Shown here piece by piece: positions 45,261 to 56,960 of a stretch of 64,000 nucleotides of DNA (its first letter is position 1; the number at the start of each line of letters is the position of its first letter). The notes under the pieces are model-generated. The model saw nothing but the letters and a program-made list of their open reading frames with translations. It did not search any database and was not told the DNA's origin. The translations under genes and the position numbers were made by a program. The stretch covers positions 264,933,074 through 264,997,073 of the forward strand of contig NC_081407.1 in NCBI RefSeq assembly GCF_030272615.1, given 5' to 3'. Origin of the DNA: Cryptomeria japonica (lineage: Eukaryota; Streptophyta; Pinopsida; Cupressales; Cupressaceae).

Positions 45261-47202
45261 TTACATTGAATGATCAGCTTGAAAATCTATTGTAGGACAT
45301 AAATACATTTCTTTTTCACTCATAACTCTGATGAACATACTCATTACAATGATATCAAATGATATTCATATCCGTAAGAGCAACAAATTGATTTCTACTT
45401 TCAAAACTAGGAGGAGGCCTATGCATAAGTCTACATTATGCAATTCTATGACCATAAGTATTACATTTGTAATAGTAGCCATGAAATTGAGGTACATACC
45501 AATCATTAATGGAGTTGTTTCTCATTGGTCTTTTTGAGCTCTTCCTCATGTCCTTGACTCTTTTGAAACCTCCATCATCCATCTCGGCTTTTCCCTTTGG
45601 ATCAGCATGTTGGTTCCTTGACTGATTTTTTGTAGCACCATCATATGTCTTCTTTTCATTAGGTTTTGGCCGTGAAGGTTTGCTTGACTTCACTTTCACT
45701 TGAAGAGGTGAAGAGTATCTCCTTGTTTGATGAGTCTTTACTTTTAGAATATTGTCCAACTTCAAATCCAACACCCTATGTGTCCTTGGATTGCTTTTTT
45801 TTGCTTAGCATTTTATCCAAAGCATCAGTGTTGCCCTCATATTTGATTCTCATGTTTAGCTCATCTTTCTTCTTTTCAACTTCTTTTCTGAGACTCATAA
45901 TCTCTTCCTCTAACTATTGATACTCCTTATCCTTCTTTTCTAAATCTGACTTGGTCACTTCACACATCCTCTTTGCTTCTTCCAACTGAATCTTCAAATT
46001 AGAAATTATTTTCTTTGATTCCTCAAGAGATTTGTTTAACAACTCTTGTTCTTCAGCAGCGACGTACCTGTATTTTTTGTATTATTTTCTCACTTTTCTA
46101 AGTTCTTCTAGAGCACTCACAAGTTCACCTTCAAGATCTACTTCAACTTTTATTTCCTCTTCTTCATCACTAGCAGATTGCTCATCTAGTTCTCCTTGTG
46201 CCATAAAGAGATTAACTTCTCTTTCATCTTCATTGCAGCAATCTTCAAAGACACTTTCTTCATCAAAGGTATCATCTCCAAATGTGTAAAGACTATCTTT
46301 CTTCTTAAAAATCCTTCTCATTGGCTTGTAGGTTTCTTCATTTTATCTTTACCAAAAGATCTACTATTTTGTTTCTCATCGCAATCCTTCTCACCCTATG
46401 GGAACTTAGAGGCAAAGTGTCCAATCTTACCATAGTTGAAACATTTGAAAGGCAACTTACCTTTGTACTTTCCTAAGCCTCTTTTGGATTTCCTTACAAA
46501 ATTGGCTATAGCAGCATCAGAGTCAACTTATTCTTCATGATCACCTTCTTCTTCTCCTTTCTTGGTTAAGTTGAAGGCAGCCTCTCTCTTTGTTGTTTCT
46601 CCTTCTATTGTTCTCATTTCATAGGCTGATAAGGAGCCAAATACTTCATCCATGGGGAAAGTCTTTAAGTCCTTTGCTTCCTCAATAGCAGATACATTTG
46701 TATCATATATTGAGGTTAATGATCTCAGAACCTTTTTGACAATGACTTCATCTAAGACTTCTTCTCCAAGTCCTCTTATGACACCCACAACTTCATCCAC
46801 TTTTTACAAGTAATCAGCTATCTTCTCCTAATCTCTCATTTTTATATTTTCAAATTGAGCTCTCAAATTTTGTAGCTTGGCTTCTTTCACCTTGGTATCT
46901 CCTTCAAATATACTTTGCAATTTATCCCATGTAGCTTTTGCTGATGTGAAGTGCATTACTTTGACAAACTTTGTATCAAATAAGCCACCCAAGATTGCAT
47001 TCTTAGCTTTTGCATTGTTCTCGTATTCTCTTTTAGCATCAGGGTCGGTAGGAGGAGCTTGAGGGACAATGTAACCATTCTTCACGGACATCTAGATATC
47101 AAAGCCTAAGGAGGACAAGTAAGTTTCCATTCTTCTACTTCAAAAGGCATAGTTGGCACCATCAAACATAGGTGCTTTAGAGGAGGATTCATTTCTAGCC
47201 AT
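45261..47202 (-). pseudogene. Copia E gag
   Basis: Start ATG at 47202 (MARNESSSKAPMFDGANYAF), 63 bp inside the primer site. The UBN2-type capsid domain follows: KNAILGGLFDTKFVKVMHFT, ATWDKLQSIFEGDTKVKEAK, LRSLTSIYDTNVSAIEEAKD. A first knuckle near 46450-46405 has lost two Cys (CFNY-GKIG-H-FASK-F). A long coiled coil at 46300-45870 follows, then another degraded knuckle near 45475-45435 (YYKC-NTYG-H-RIA). Many stops. Confidence 0.85.
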
Positions 47203-47264
47203 TGTGTTCACTAAGTAGGATCTACCCAAGCTAGAGAAAGCTTTTCTAACTAGGGAACCTAAGG

Positions 47265-47277
47265 CTCTAATACCAAT
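47265..47277 (-). promoter_or_regulatory. Primer binding site of copia E
   Basis: The minus strand reads (T)TGGTATTAGAGCC next to the 5' LTR, tRNA-iMet type with one change. Confidence 0.85.
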
Positions 47278-49641
47278 TGTTGAACACAAATAGACATGAG
47301 ACGAGGTTGAATCAATGTGTTTTAAAAACTTTAAAATAAATGTGTTGATACAGTGACTTTAAGCTAATTGAGAAACATACACACAAGAGAACGTCGCATA
47401 ACACAAGATTTATGAGGAAAACCCAATCTTGGAAAAGCCTCGGTGAGAATAGCAAATGGAGTTTACTGCTCCAATCTATCCTCACAATGAATAATAGTTA
47501 CAATGACTTTTAGAGCACCAACCCCTGATATTTTGAGCACCAACTCAAGGAGCACCAACCCCTAATTTTTTATGAGCTACAAATCAAAGGAGCACCTACC
47601 CCTGCTCTGAACATCCACTCAGAGATTTACAATAAAGAATAGATTCAAATGCAAATTTGATACCTCACTACAAATAAAGTTTTGTAGCACCTTATTGGTT
47701 TTCTTCTATCTTTTCTTTCTCTCTCTGCTCTCTGCACTTCGTTTTGTTCTTCTTTTCTTCAACTGTGCTTTCTATTTTTGCTAGTAACTCTCTCTGCTAT
47801 TTCCTCTCGGACTCTTTCTGATCTAGGTTCTCTATCTATCTTTTACTCTGATCAATTCCCTCCTCTACCTTTCTGCCTTGACTCGGCACCTTGTTGCTTC
47901 TTGTTGTCTTGGATTGTTGCACTCTAATAACTAAACTTTGCTTCTCCTCTATCTTTGTCTACGTTCATATCTTTTTCTTCCTTTAGCACTCAACTATGGC
48001 ACCTCGCTCACTTCACACAATAACAACAACAACTAGTGTAGTTGTTCCCCCTTTTTTTCACTTTGTCTCAATAGGCTCAACTACCTCAGTCGAATCACAT
48101 TAACTGTCCTATATTAACAACTCTACATCAAGGAATATGTTTTTTTATTCCACCTAGAGTGATTCATTCTTGTCCTAGCATGAATTAGATTTGATTTTCC
48201 TTCTTGGATCGAGCACATGCATTAAATGAATCTTCTGTGTTTTCTTCTTTTTGGTCTTTGTACAGTTCACCTTCTGCATTAGGTTGTCGTCTTTAGTAAA
48301 CTTGATCTGCCCAGTGAATCTAATCCAATCACTATAGATCATCTTAAGCCCATCAAACACCTTCAAAAGATCCACCATTAATGTGCTCTTCATGCTCTTT
48401 TGACCTACCCTCCAAGGATCAACAACTACCTTATTAAATCATCCTTCATCTCTGTAAGAATCGACTAGCACATCAAATCTCCTGGTTGTCCACTTGGTCA
48501 CCACATGTCATCATATTTTGCATCCAAATCACTTGGTTGAATGTCGATCATCTACCACATAAGTCTCTGCAACTATCATGCATGTTTTCCATTTCCGTTT
48601 CTGAGTTTCTACAAAGAAATGGCGCAAAACATTTTTAAAAGAACTTTAAAACTCAACCGTAAATCTTCCTCCATGTTGGCAAATTGAAAAATCTACAATG
48701 GTCAATCTGACATTGACCTCCACACTAGAAAGTGACTCAACTATTAGCCAAAAGGAAGATTTTGTGTCGGTCACACTTTTACAACTCAACACGACGCTCC
48801 CACCTTCTAAACCTAACCACTTGACTACCCGACAGGGATATGTGGTAGCATTGCGTGATGTCGCAAAGGTTAACATCCCCGCATCTTTCATCACAAGATA
48901 ACCAGAATCGTAAGATCTTCTCAAACTTTATCTTCCCTGCTACGGTGACCGTCAACCTTAATAGCATAACCATTGAGCGCCTTTTTGATGCGATTAAGAC
49001 ATAGTCATCTGATTAACCTATGTGCAGAATTGTGTACCTTTAGTATCTCGAGCTATAACCAATTTTTTGTTTCCTTAGGACTTAGGACTTAATAAAAATT
49101 AATATTGTCGAACTATAGTCTATAGGGGGGAAATAAATTGAAGTGTTGGACTTTAAGAAAATAACACAGGCCCAACAAAAATATTAACGCCTAGGAGAAA
49201 AATGACAAGGGGAACATGGCCCCGCACGACGACTGATGACCCTTGGAGCTAAGTGGAAAAAAGGTAACAAAAAAGAATAAAAGTTTTAAGAGACTTAAGG
49301 GTTTTTAACATAGTCTTGTTTAAAACACATAAACCTTAAGCCCTAGATATGAGGGTAATGACAGAGAACAAAGACCCAAACATATGGTAAATAAAAATGA
49401 ATGGATTTTTAATTTTTGGTCATGACATATATGTTAGAGATGCATTTTGTCTAACCCTGATCACGTAGTTCTCTATATCTTGTTAGATCACTTACTTTGC
49501 AAACTTCAACCTTTGGCTTCACTCTGCATCTAGTTAACATCAATCTGATCTCTCCATTGGATGACTGGAACTATGCAACCTCTGTAGCACTTGTTGACAT
49601 CACGATATTTCATGTTGACATTAATGACAATAATGCCAACA
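47278..49641 (-). repeat. 5' LTR of copia E
   Basis: 2364 bp, matching 31881-34457 apart from the 225-bp duplication. It carries the same GGAGCACCAACCCCT-type repeats at 47513-47630. Confidence 0.9.
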
Positions 49642-50885
49642 AGAAGGAGCCAAACTAGTAAAACAAAAGCTCAAAAAGATGCATCCTTAGATTGCACTAT
49701 TAGTCAAAGAAGAACTCAAGAAGTTGTTAGACGTTGGTTTCATAAGACTCATATATCATGCAGAATGGATCTCCAACATTGTACCAATAGCCAAACCAAC
49801 TGGGGGCATCCATATCTGTATGGATTTTAGAGATCTAAACAAAGCATGTCCTAAGGACATCTTCCCTCTACCCAACATTGATATGATCGTAGACCTCACT
49901 TTAGGACATGCAATGCTATCACTCATGGATGGATTCTCAAGACACAACCAAATTAATATTTCCCCATAATATCAACACAAGACTATTTTCACATGCCCAT
50001 GGGGTGCCTACTGTTGGAATGTCATGCCATTCGATCTAAAAAATGCGGGCACCACATATCAAAGGGAAATGACTACCATCTTTTATGACATGATGCATAC
50101 ACTGATGGAAGATTATATGGATTATTCACTAGCTAAATTATTAACAAGAGAAGGTCACCTCGCAGTGCTGGACAAAATCTTCACCAAACTGGAACAATAT
50201 AATGTCTACCTCAATCCAAAGAAGTGTCTTTGGAGTAACCTCTGGGAAGCTCCTAGGATACATTGTCTCAAACAAGGGCATTGAGGTTGATCCTAAAAAG
50301 GTAAAAGCAATAATGGAGATGTCACCTCCTAAGAATATCAGTCAGTTGAGAACATTACAAGGGAGGCTACAGTCAATTCGTTAGTTCATTGCACAATTGG
50401 CTAATAAATGTAATCCCTTCACATATCTGCTCCATAAGAATGTTCATTTCAAATGGGAAGAGAACTGCCAGCAGCTAAAGGACTACCTGATGACACCACC
50501 ATTACTAACACCACCATCTCCAGATAGGCCCTTGTTATTATACATATCAGATATAGCTACGACCCTAGGCATATTGATAGCACAACATAATGCAGAAGGC
50601 AAAGAGTGTGCAGTGTACTACATCTCTAGGACACTAGTAGGGTATGAGATAAATTATACACCAATTGAATGAGCTTGCCTTGCAATAATTTTAGTAGAAA
50701 CCAAACTAAGGCACTACATGCTGACATACAAAATACAACTAATTGCCAATATAGATCCACTCAAGTATCTACTCAGTTAAGCAACATTAACAGGTCGCTT
50801 GGCAAAGTGGGTTATACTCCTCAACAAATTTGACATAGAATATGTAGACCACAAAGCAATCAAGGGGTAGGTCATTGCGGATTAG
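49642..50885 (+). pseudogene. Tat copy A reverse transcriptase and first RNase H
   Basis: RT continues from 31880: LLDVGFIRLIYHAEWISNIV, then CMDFRDLNKACPKDIFPLPN, LSLMDGFSRHNQINIS and MPFDLKNAGTTYQREMT, all characteristic of the Tat lineage. The YVDD box reads YMDY (near 50114), so one catalytic Asp is lost. The RT end has KKVKAIMEMSPPKNISQLRT. RNase H follows (PLLLYISDIATTLGILIAQH, with Ser in place of the usual Val before the Asp), then IDPLKYLLS and EYVDHKAIKG near 50755-50870. Stops at about 49969, 50283 (frame change), 50382, 50670, 50777 and 50868. Confidence 0.88.
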
Positions 50886-51520
50886 TTGGCTGAAGTACCA
50901 CTCATAGAAGACCATCCTCTCATCACAAATTTTCCAGATGAGGATATCTTCACAGTCACACCAACACCACCACGGAAGTTGTATTTTGATGGGTCCTATG
51001 CTAGGCATGGTTCAGAAGTTGGTATTCTTTTTATCACTCCTCAAGGTGACAACATTCCCAAATCATACATGCTCACATTTCCATGCACGAACAACATAGT
51101 AGAATATGAGGCCTTGATCATATGACTAAGAATGTCCATACAATGGAACTTGAAGGAGCTACAAGTATATGGCGATTCATAGCTGGTAATTCGATAGGTC
51201 AATGATGAATACCAAACTAAGGATGATAAGCTCATGCCTTACATGAAAATGGTTGATAGCTTAAAGGAATTATTCACAACTATCAATTTTGAGTAGATTC
51301 CTTGAGATCAGAACCAAGTTGTAGATGCAATAGCTACAATAGCCTCTCTCCTCGATCTTCCATAGAACTCAACATGCTACAAGTTCTTAGTTGAACAACG
51401 TTGGATTCCTCCTTATGATATCTTGAAATCTGAGATGGTATGTTAACTCATCGGCCCCAATTCCCCATGGTATGGTGAATTCTACACTTATATACGCGAT
51501 CAAATCTTTCCACTAAACCA
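50886..51520 (+). pseudogene. Tat copy A second (archaeal-like) RNase H
   Basis: LYFDGSYARHGSEVGILFIT has the first catalytic Asp; TFPCTNNIVEYEALII has the catalytic Glu; LQVYGDS has the next Asp; NQVVDAIATIAS the last. This second RNase H after the gypsy one is a known mark of the Tat lineage. The text GPNSPWYGEFYTYIRDQIF then leads to integrase. Several stops. Confidence 0.87.
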
Positions 51521-52690
51521 ATCAAACAATCAATGAAAAAACCTTCATACACCAATCTGCCCGATACACCATCATTACCTAAACCATATACCAACGAGGT
51601 CTTGACGGTACTCTCCTCCAATATTTAGAGCAAGGTGAGGTGATCATAGATTTAGAAGAAGTACATGAATTTATCTGTGGGGCTCACTTAAGCGGCCATT
51701 CATTTTCTAAAAAGATAATGAGGATAGGATACTATTGGCCCTCTGTGGAAAAAGACATTACTTTGTCAGAAAGTGCAAGAAGTGGCAAGTTCACAAGGAC
51801 CTCATACATGCACTTGCGCAAGAACTGCAACCCACCGCAACACCATGACCCTTTTGTCAGTGGGGACTTGACCTTATGGGTAAAATCCATCCATCTTCAT
51901 CCACTGGCCATAAATTCATTATTACCACCACTGAGTACTTCACAAAGTGGATCAAAGTCATTCCACTCACCCAAGTCATCGACAAGCAGATCGCATCATT
52001 TATCCTTAACTACATCATATGTCGGTATGGTGTACCCATGTTCATCATCACAAATAACGAGCTTCCTTTCAAAAATTAGGATGTCTGAGAACTATGTGAG
52101 AAGTTTCATATCCAATGTCATTTCTCCACCCCATATTGCCCACAAGGAAATGGTCAAGCAGAAGCCTCAAATGAGAACATATTGGGGATCTTAAATAAAA
52201 TAGTCAATGATGTTGGTCATGATTGGCACATTCGTCTGAATCCCGCACTATGGGCATATCGAACTATCATTTGAACCCCTACAAGGCCAACCCCATACTC
52301 ACTTGTTTATGGAGCAGAATATGTCTTTTCTACCATCTCTACGGGTGTCCTTGCACAATCTGATTAATGATGAAGAGTATCGAGTCTCCCATCTTCAAGA
52401 ATTGGAACTACTTAATGAAAAGTGACAAGCTGCCTACAATCACCTTAAGGCATATTGGCAACTCATGAGAAAAAGCTATAATCATAGGGTTAGACCTTGC
52501 ACATTTGAGGTAGGAGATATTTTACTTAGATAGAATCCTCTCAACCAGCCAAATAGAGAACACCGAGGTAAATTTGAATTGTCATCACTGCAGTCTTCGG
52601 GTCTGGGGCATATCAGTTAGCAACTTTAGAATGGGAACCACTGGTAGATCTCATCAATAGCATGCACCTCAAAAAGTTCCACACATAAGA
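51521..52690 (+). pseudogene. Tat copy A integrase
   Basis: The finger is degraded (the Tat line FVRKCKKWQVHKDLIHA, where CxxC is usual). The core has PFCQWGLDLMGKIHPSSSTG (first Asp), then YGVPMFIITNNELPFKN, where the second catalytic Asp reads Asn. CPQGNGQAEASNENILGIL has the Glu. The end gives YNHRVRPCTFEVGDILLR and LEWEPLVDLINSMHLKKF near 52625-52680. Stops and a frame change near 51770 break it. Confidence 0.83.
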
Positions 52691-53854
52691 TTTGTAGAGC
52701 ATCGGGCTCGTAAAATCTCAGAAAATACCAAAAACATTCAGAAAAATACAAAAAAATGAAAAAAAATAAAGAAAATAGTAAAGAAAAATCATTCATCCAA
52801 ATAGTGAAAACCACTTCAATGGCACCTTGGATAAGTACGGTGGTCAAAACCTAGCAAATAGGTGCCATTCGTAAAGGTTGTGGCTCCATTGTCTTACAGA
52901 CTTGTTGCAATCACATCCATTGCATCCACTCATACATCATATCTAGCATGGCTTGTTGTTGATCTCTGCAATCGGCGTTATTACCTCATATGTCCTACAT
53001 CATGCTTTCAAACCGACACCTAATTAGGGGCAAATTTTTTAACCTAATGATGGGAGTGGATTCTCAACACTGGTGATTTGCTGAGTTACTTATTTGGAAA
53101 ATGTCCTAAAGTGATCCAAAAACATTCATAAAATATTCAAAAGACCAAAAACATTTAGAAAATGTCCTGAAATAATCCAAAAACATTTGGAAAATCTTAG
53201 AAAATCCAAAAACATCAAAATCAATAAAAAACATAGCAAAAAACTTCTTCCTTATACATAAACATCGAGTCAGATGAAAAACAACATTTGAGCTACCTAA
53301 AAGATGTGCAACTATCATATCAACAAACAATCAAAACATCTAAGCAAAATATACGCGAAACCGTCTTAACAAGGATACATCTTTCCTTACAACAAGACAC
53401 GAGAACATATTTCTTTGACAAGAAGATTTTGTTTGGCTAATAGGCACTTGGTCAGATTATTGCTTTTTATATCATGTTCCTATGCTACTCCAAGATATCC
53501 ACAAGTGATTAGAGTGGCCAGGATGGTTCATGGTATCTTTTTTCTTCGTTTTCTGTTGGTGGATTATTCCAATAAAGTGTTGGGGCATGTACTAATTGTG
53601 TCTACGTGAGAAGTTCACTAAGCTATGAGATTTTATGCAAAAATGTGCATTCATGGATCACTATCACTTACTGACTACAACATATACCTCGACCATGTGT
53701 ATATGAACCAGAATGGAGGGGAACTTTCCTTATCTACAATGTTTGTTTATAGGTGGAGTGCTCAACCTTGGTTTCTGATACCTCAGCCAAGATCACATAC
53801 TACCATGCTCAATGAGGAAATTAAGCGAGGAAATTAAGCATTATGAATAAGCCA
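52691..53854 (+). other. Spacer of Tat copy A after pol
   Basis: No gene seen. It opens with an A-rich block (52715-52800) like copy B's 6121-6226. CCAAAAACATT-type words recur at 52720-52745 and 53118-53220. Open frames at 53415-53609 and 53625-53837 have no recognisable content. Confidence 0.6.
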
Positions 53855-53862
53855 TATATATA

Positions 53863-53898
<36 letters not shown>

Positions 53899-53905
53899 TG
53901 TATGT

Positions 53906-53936
<31 letters not shown>

Positions 53937-53960
53937 CATACATACATGATACATACATAA

Positions 53961-53995
<35 letters not shown>

Positions 53996-54093
53996 TATAT
54001 ACATACATACATACATACATATATATGTATATATATATACATATATATGTATGTATATATATACATATATATGTATGTATGTGTGTGTGTGTG

Positions 54094-54124
<31 letters not shown>
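53855..54124. repeat. Compound TA/TATG/CA microsatellite
   Basis: About 270 bp of (TA)n, (TATG)n, (CA)n, (CATA)n and (TG)n in alternating blocks that form long inverted repeats. It reads open in many frames only because the repeat lacks stop codons in those frames. Confidence 0.97.
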
Positions 54125-56162
54125 CATCATCATAAAAAAGAATCCACATATCTATCAAAGTACAATGATGTCAAAACAAATCGTCTACCAAGAGCCATCC
54201 AAGTGTCCAATGTATAACAATGTATCCCAAATGCAACAAGACAATGCAAGTCACGAGGCACTCTCACCTGATCCAGTAGGGGCACCACCACCATCACCAT
54301 CACCACCTCAATGAGGAGGACCCATAACACCCCCACTACTCTAAGCTCTTTGTGAGCACTCTCATCTAGCTCACTGCATCTGAGAGTAACTCATAGCTCG
54401 CTAACTACTAGGCACTGCCTGCTCGTACAAACCCCGCTAGTAGTCAATCTCAACACCAGCCCACCGCATCTCTCTCATCACCTCCACCATAGGGCCCTAT
54501 CCCTATACCTTCTCTAGCATCTGGGTCCTTTCATGTGCCTGTCTAAATCTGTCCATCACATCATCTCTCTCCCTCGCAACTGTAGTCAGCTCGACCCCTT
54601 AGGAGAATAACTATATATCCCTAGCGGTTATCTTTGCATCTCTATCATCCAACAGTTCCTTTAGGGCACGGATCTGAGCCTCCGCAATAGTAAGCCAAAC
54701 CTGTAGACACACCAACATCACCTCCCACATGTCTCTCTATCTTGTTCCCCCTGCTGCTCTTGCTCCCCTCGTTGCATCTGCCCTCACTGCCTCCCCCTCC
54801 ACTCTCCCCCTACCTCTGTTGGTGTTGCTGGTAGTACCTATGTCGGTGGAGCTTCTAAGAGTTGCATTGGGCAACCTTCGCTACCTCTCATGAAACCCTT
54901 GCCACCTCCTATATCCCCACTCCCATCTCCCCCATCTCCACCTCCACCCCCATCTCTCCCGCCTCCATGTAGTCTCCTCCTCCTCCTCTGTCGAGGAGCC
55001 CACTCATTCTCAAATGGTGGCACTAGCTCTGTTGTATCTGAAATGCATGGAAATGGATGTGTGGCCAAGTACTGTGCATACTCCTTAGTGACCCCTGCAT
55101 CTTCAACATCTTCTCTATAAGGTCATGGCCTCGGCTATAGGCTCCTTAACTCTGCCAATGCTTGATCATATGGTAAAACGAGACCCCACTGTATCTCTCA
55201 CGAACTACCTGAGAATACTCTCCTGATCCCCGTGACATACCCTGTGCTCACCCAAACTGTCTCATGACACAGCCTGACAGATGTCTCTCAATGATGTATG
55301 ACATGCACCCAATCAAAAACTAAGTAGAATATACATATGGCATAGCCTCCACGTCATCCTCCCAAGGCTCGTAGTCTAAATAGGGACGTCAGACCATTGT
55401 ATCCAAATCATCTAATGCACGAGACCAATACTCAATCATCCCCAGCTAGGGCTAAGTCATCATCCCACCATACATATATACATAGGGTTTATCAATGGCC
55501 CTAAATATCATACACACTGGTCGACTGACAGGCAAGTGCTCCCATGCCTAGATGTGCAACAATGTAATACCAACATCCAATGAAGTAATACCATGATATA
55601 TAATGTCATGAAGGTCACTGTACAAATGTACCAAGATACATGGACCCCACGTAAATCGGGTGCCCTCAATAGCCATCTGCTTGATCACTTGTCCCCAACC
55701 AATGACCAACCCATGTGATCTTCGATCAGGGCATAGTAGCCCTCCAACAATCCCAGACAATATAGTAGGCAGTTGCTCATACAAATCTGCAATATCCTCC
55801 CACAGTACTGACCCATCATATACCTCTAGCTCAGGGTATGGGAAGATCCATCGCAAAGAAGCCTCACCAAACGCTCTATCATTAGTCACCAACTCTCCTA
55901 TGATGGGAATATGAAGGACCCTCCACATGTCCTATAAAGTCATTGTCATCTATCCCATCGACAGATGGAAGGAGCGGGTCTTGCTATGCCATCAATTGGC
56001 TAGCGCAGTCAGTAGTCTGTGATTTGTACGAATCATAGGTAAATGCATCATGTCAAACATTCCAGTTGAGCATACACAATCAATCTCTAGGTTGGTCAGT
56101 TGGTCATGCAAGTGTTGAGTGGTAGGATTCCTCTCTTGGGCCTGGAACACACACAAGTCCTC
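54125..56162 (-). pseudogene. PMD gene of Tat copy A, antisense to the element (main exon)
   Basis: Read leftwards from 56162: EDLCVFQAQERNPTTQHLHD, then NHRLLTALAN-WHSKTRSFH, a stop, and an open frame 55928-55548 (126 aa). That frame holds MWRVLHIPIIGELVTNDRAF, LWEDIADLYEQLPTILSG, HGLVIGWGQVIKQMAIEG and VGITLLHI, continuing AWEHLPVSRP after a stop. This is the PMD core. A Gly/Arg-rich linker (RQRRRRRLHGGGRDGGGGGD, 55010-54900), a degraded coiled coil and YRGLYEQAVPSS near 54440-54415 complete it. About ten stops. It is the homologue of the plus-strand gene at 331-2400. Its precise end is unclear; the text is readable to about 54250. Confidence 0.78.
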
Positions 56163-56846
56163 CTACAAACACAATCAAACAACACTATCAACCTCTTTGC
56201 TATGCATATTTCGGCTAAAACCTAGACTTCATCAAATACTTTTGATCAAGTATCTCATGTCTCAACAGGTAACTTGAGTCACATACACTTAGACTAGAAC
56301 ATGTATTTACATCAATTACCTAGTCTCAACAGGTACACTAAGTCTCAAAAAATGCAACAACCAAGCATAAACAACAAAATGACATCAATTGTCATCATCT
56401 CAAAACCAACTAGGGCAATCAACAACAACCATACTACAACTAGTGACAATAGCACTATTTTCACTCACAAAAGTGCTAGCAAACTATAAAAGTGCTACTT
56501 TGACTATCACTAGTGCTACAAAACTACAAAAGCACTAGTAATACATCACAATAGCACTACAACAAACCAACAATGCGAAAAAAACCTATCGAAAGTGCTA
56601 AAATTAAAGGAAAATCAAAAGTGCCATAACTATGGAAATGAAAGTGTTGAAACTACAACACAATAATGCCACTTTAACAAAAACGCCAAAAACTACATGG
56701 AAAAATTACAATTGCAGACCAAAAGCGCTAATTTTTTTGACAAAAGTGCTAAAACAAGGTTTTAGCGCCATTATCTCGACATAACTTTGACTAGTAAAAA
56801 AATGCATTAAATGAGCTGAAATGAGAAAAGTCCAAACTGGACTTAC
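56163..56846 (-). other. Candidate intron of the antisense PMD gene
   Basis: A minus-strand donor GTAAGT (56846-56841) follows the frame ..CPADYGPP. A T-rich tract and acceptor ..TTTGTAG end at 56163, and the next exon continues in the same phase (EDLCVFQAQ). Inside are many AAAGTGCTA-type words (56460-56780). Inferred from signals and frame only. Confidence 0.45.
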
Positions 56847-56960
56847 TGGGGGTCCATAGTCGGCTGGACACTGGTACCTTCGGATGCACTCAAATCGATG
56901 ACCTACAATAGGAAACCCCATCTTTTTTGCAGCTAGTTGCTCACAAAAGGTCACTATCAG
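56847..56960 (-). pseudogene. Candidate first exon of the antisense PMD gene
   Basis: The minus-strand frame gives MTFCEQLAAKKMGFPIVGHR, then FECIRRYQCPADYGPP, up to the donor. The ATG at 56954 is the first in frame. The text is not repeated elsewhere in the window, so the exon call rests only on the splice signals and phase. Confidence 0.4.

Larger units (their letters stand above)
31881..49641 (-). mobile_element. Ty1/copia retrotransposon E (minus strand, split by F)
   Basis: The LTRs are 31881-34457 (3', 2577 bp) and 47278-49641 (5', 2364 bp). The flanks aaaag (31876-31880) and agaag (49642-49646) form a one-mismatch duplication. The iMet-like primer site lies at 47265-47277 and the polypurine tract at 34458-34471, both on the minus strand. 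Gag, PR, INT, RT and RNase H follow in copia order on the minus strand. The 7.2-kb element F interrupts it between INT and RT. Confidence 0.93.

Noticed and set aside
53821-54314. Several 80-125 aa Tyr/Ile/His/Thr/Met/Cys frames on both strands
   Set aside because: They are translations of the TA/TATG microsatellite.
54838-55120. Plus-strand Pro/Ser-rich frame
   Set aside because: Antisense shadow of the Gly/Arg-rich linker of the PMD gene.
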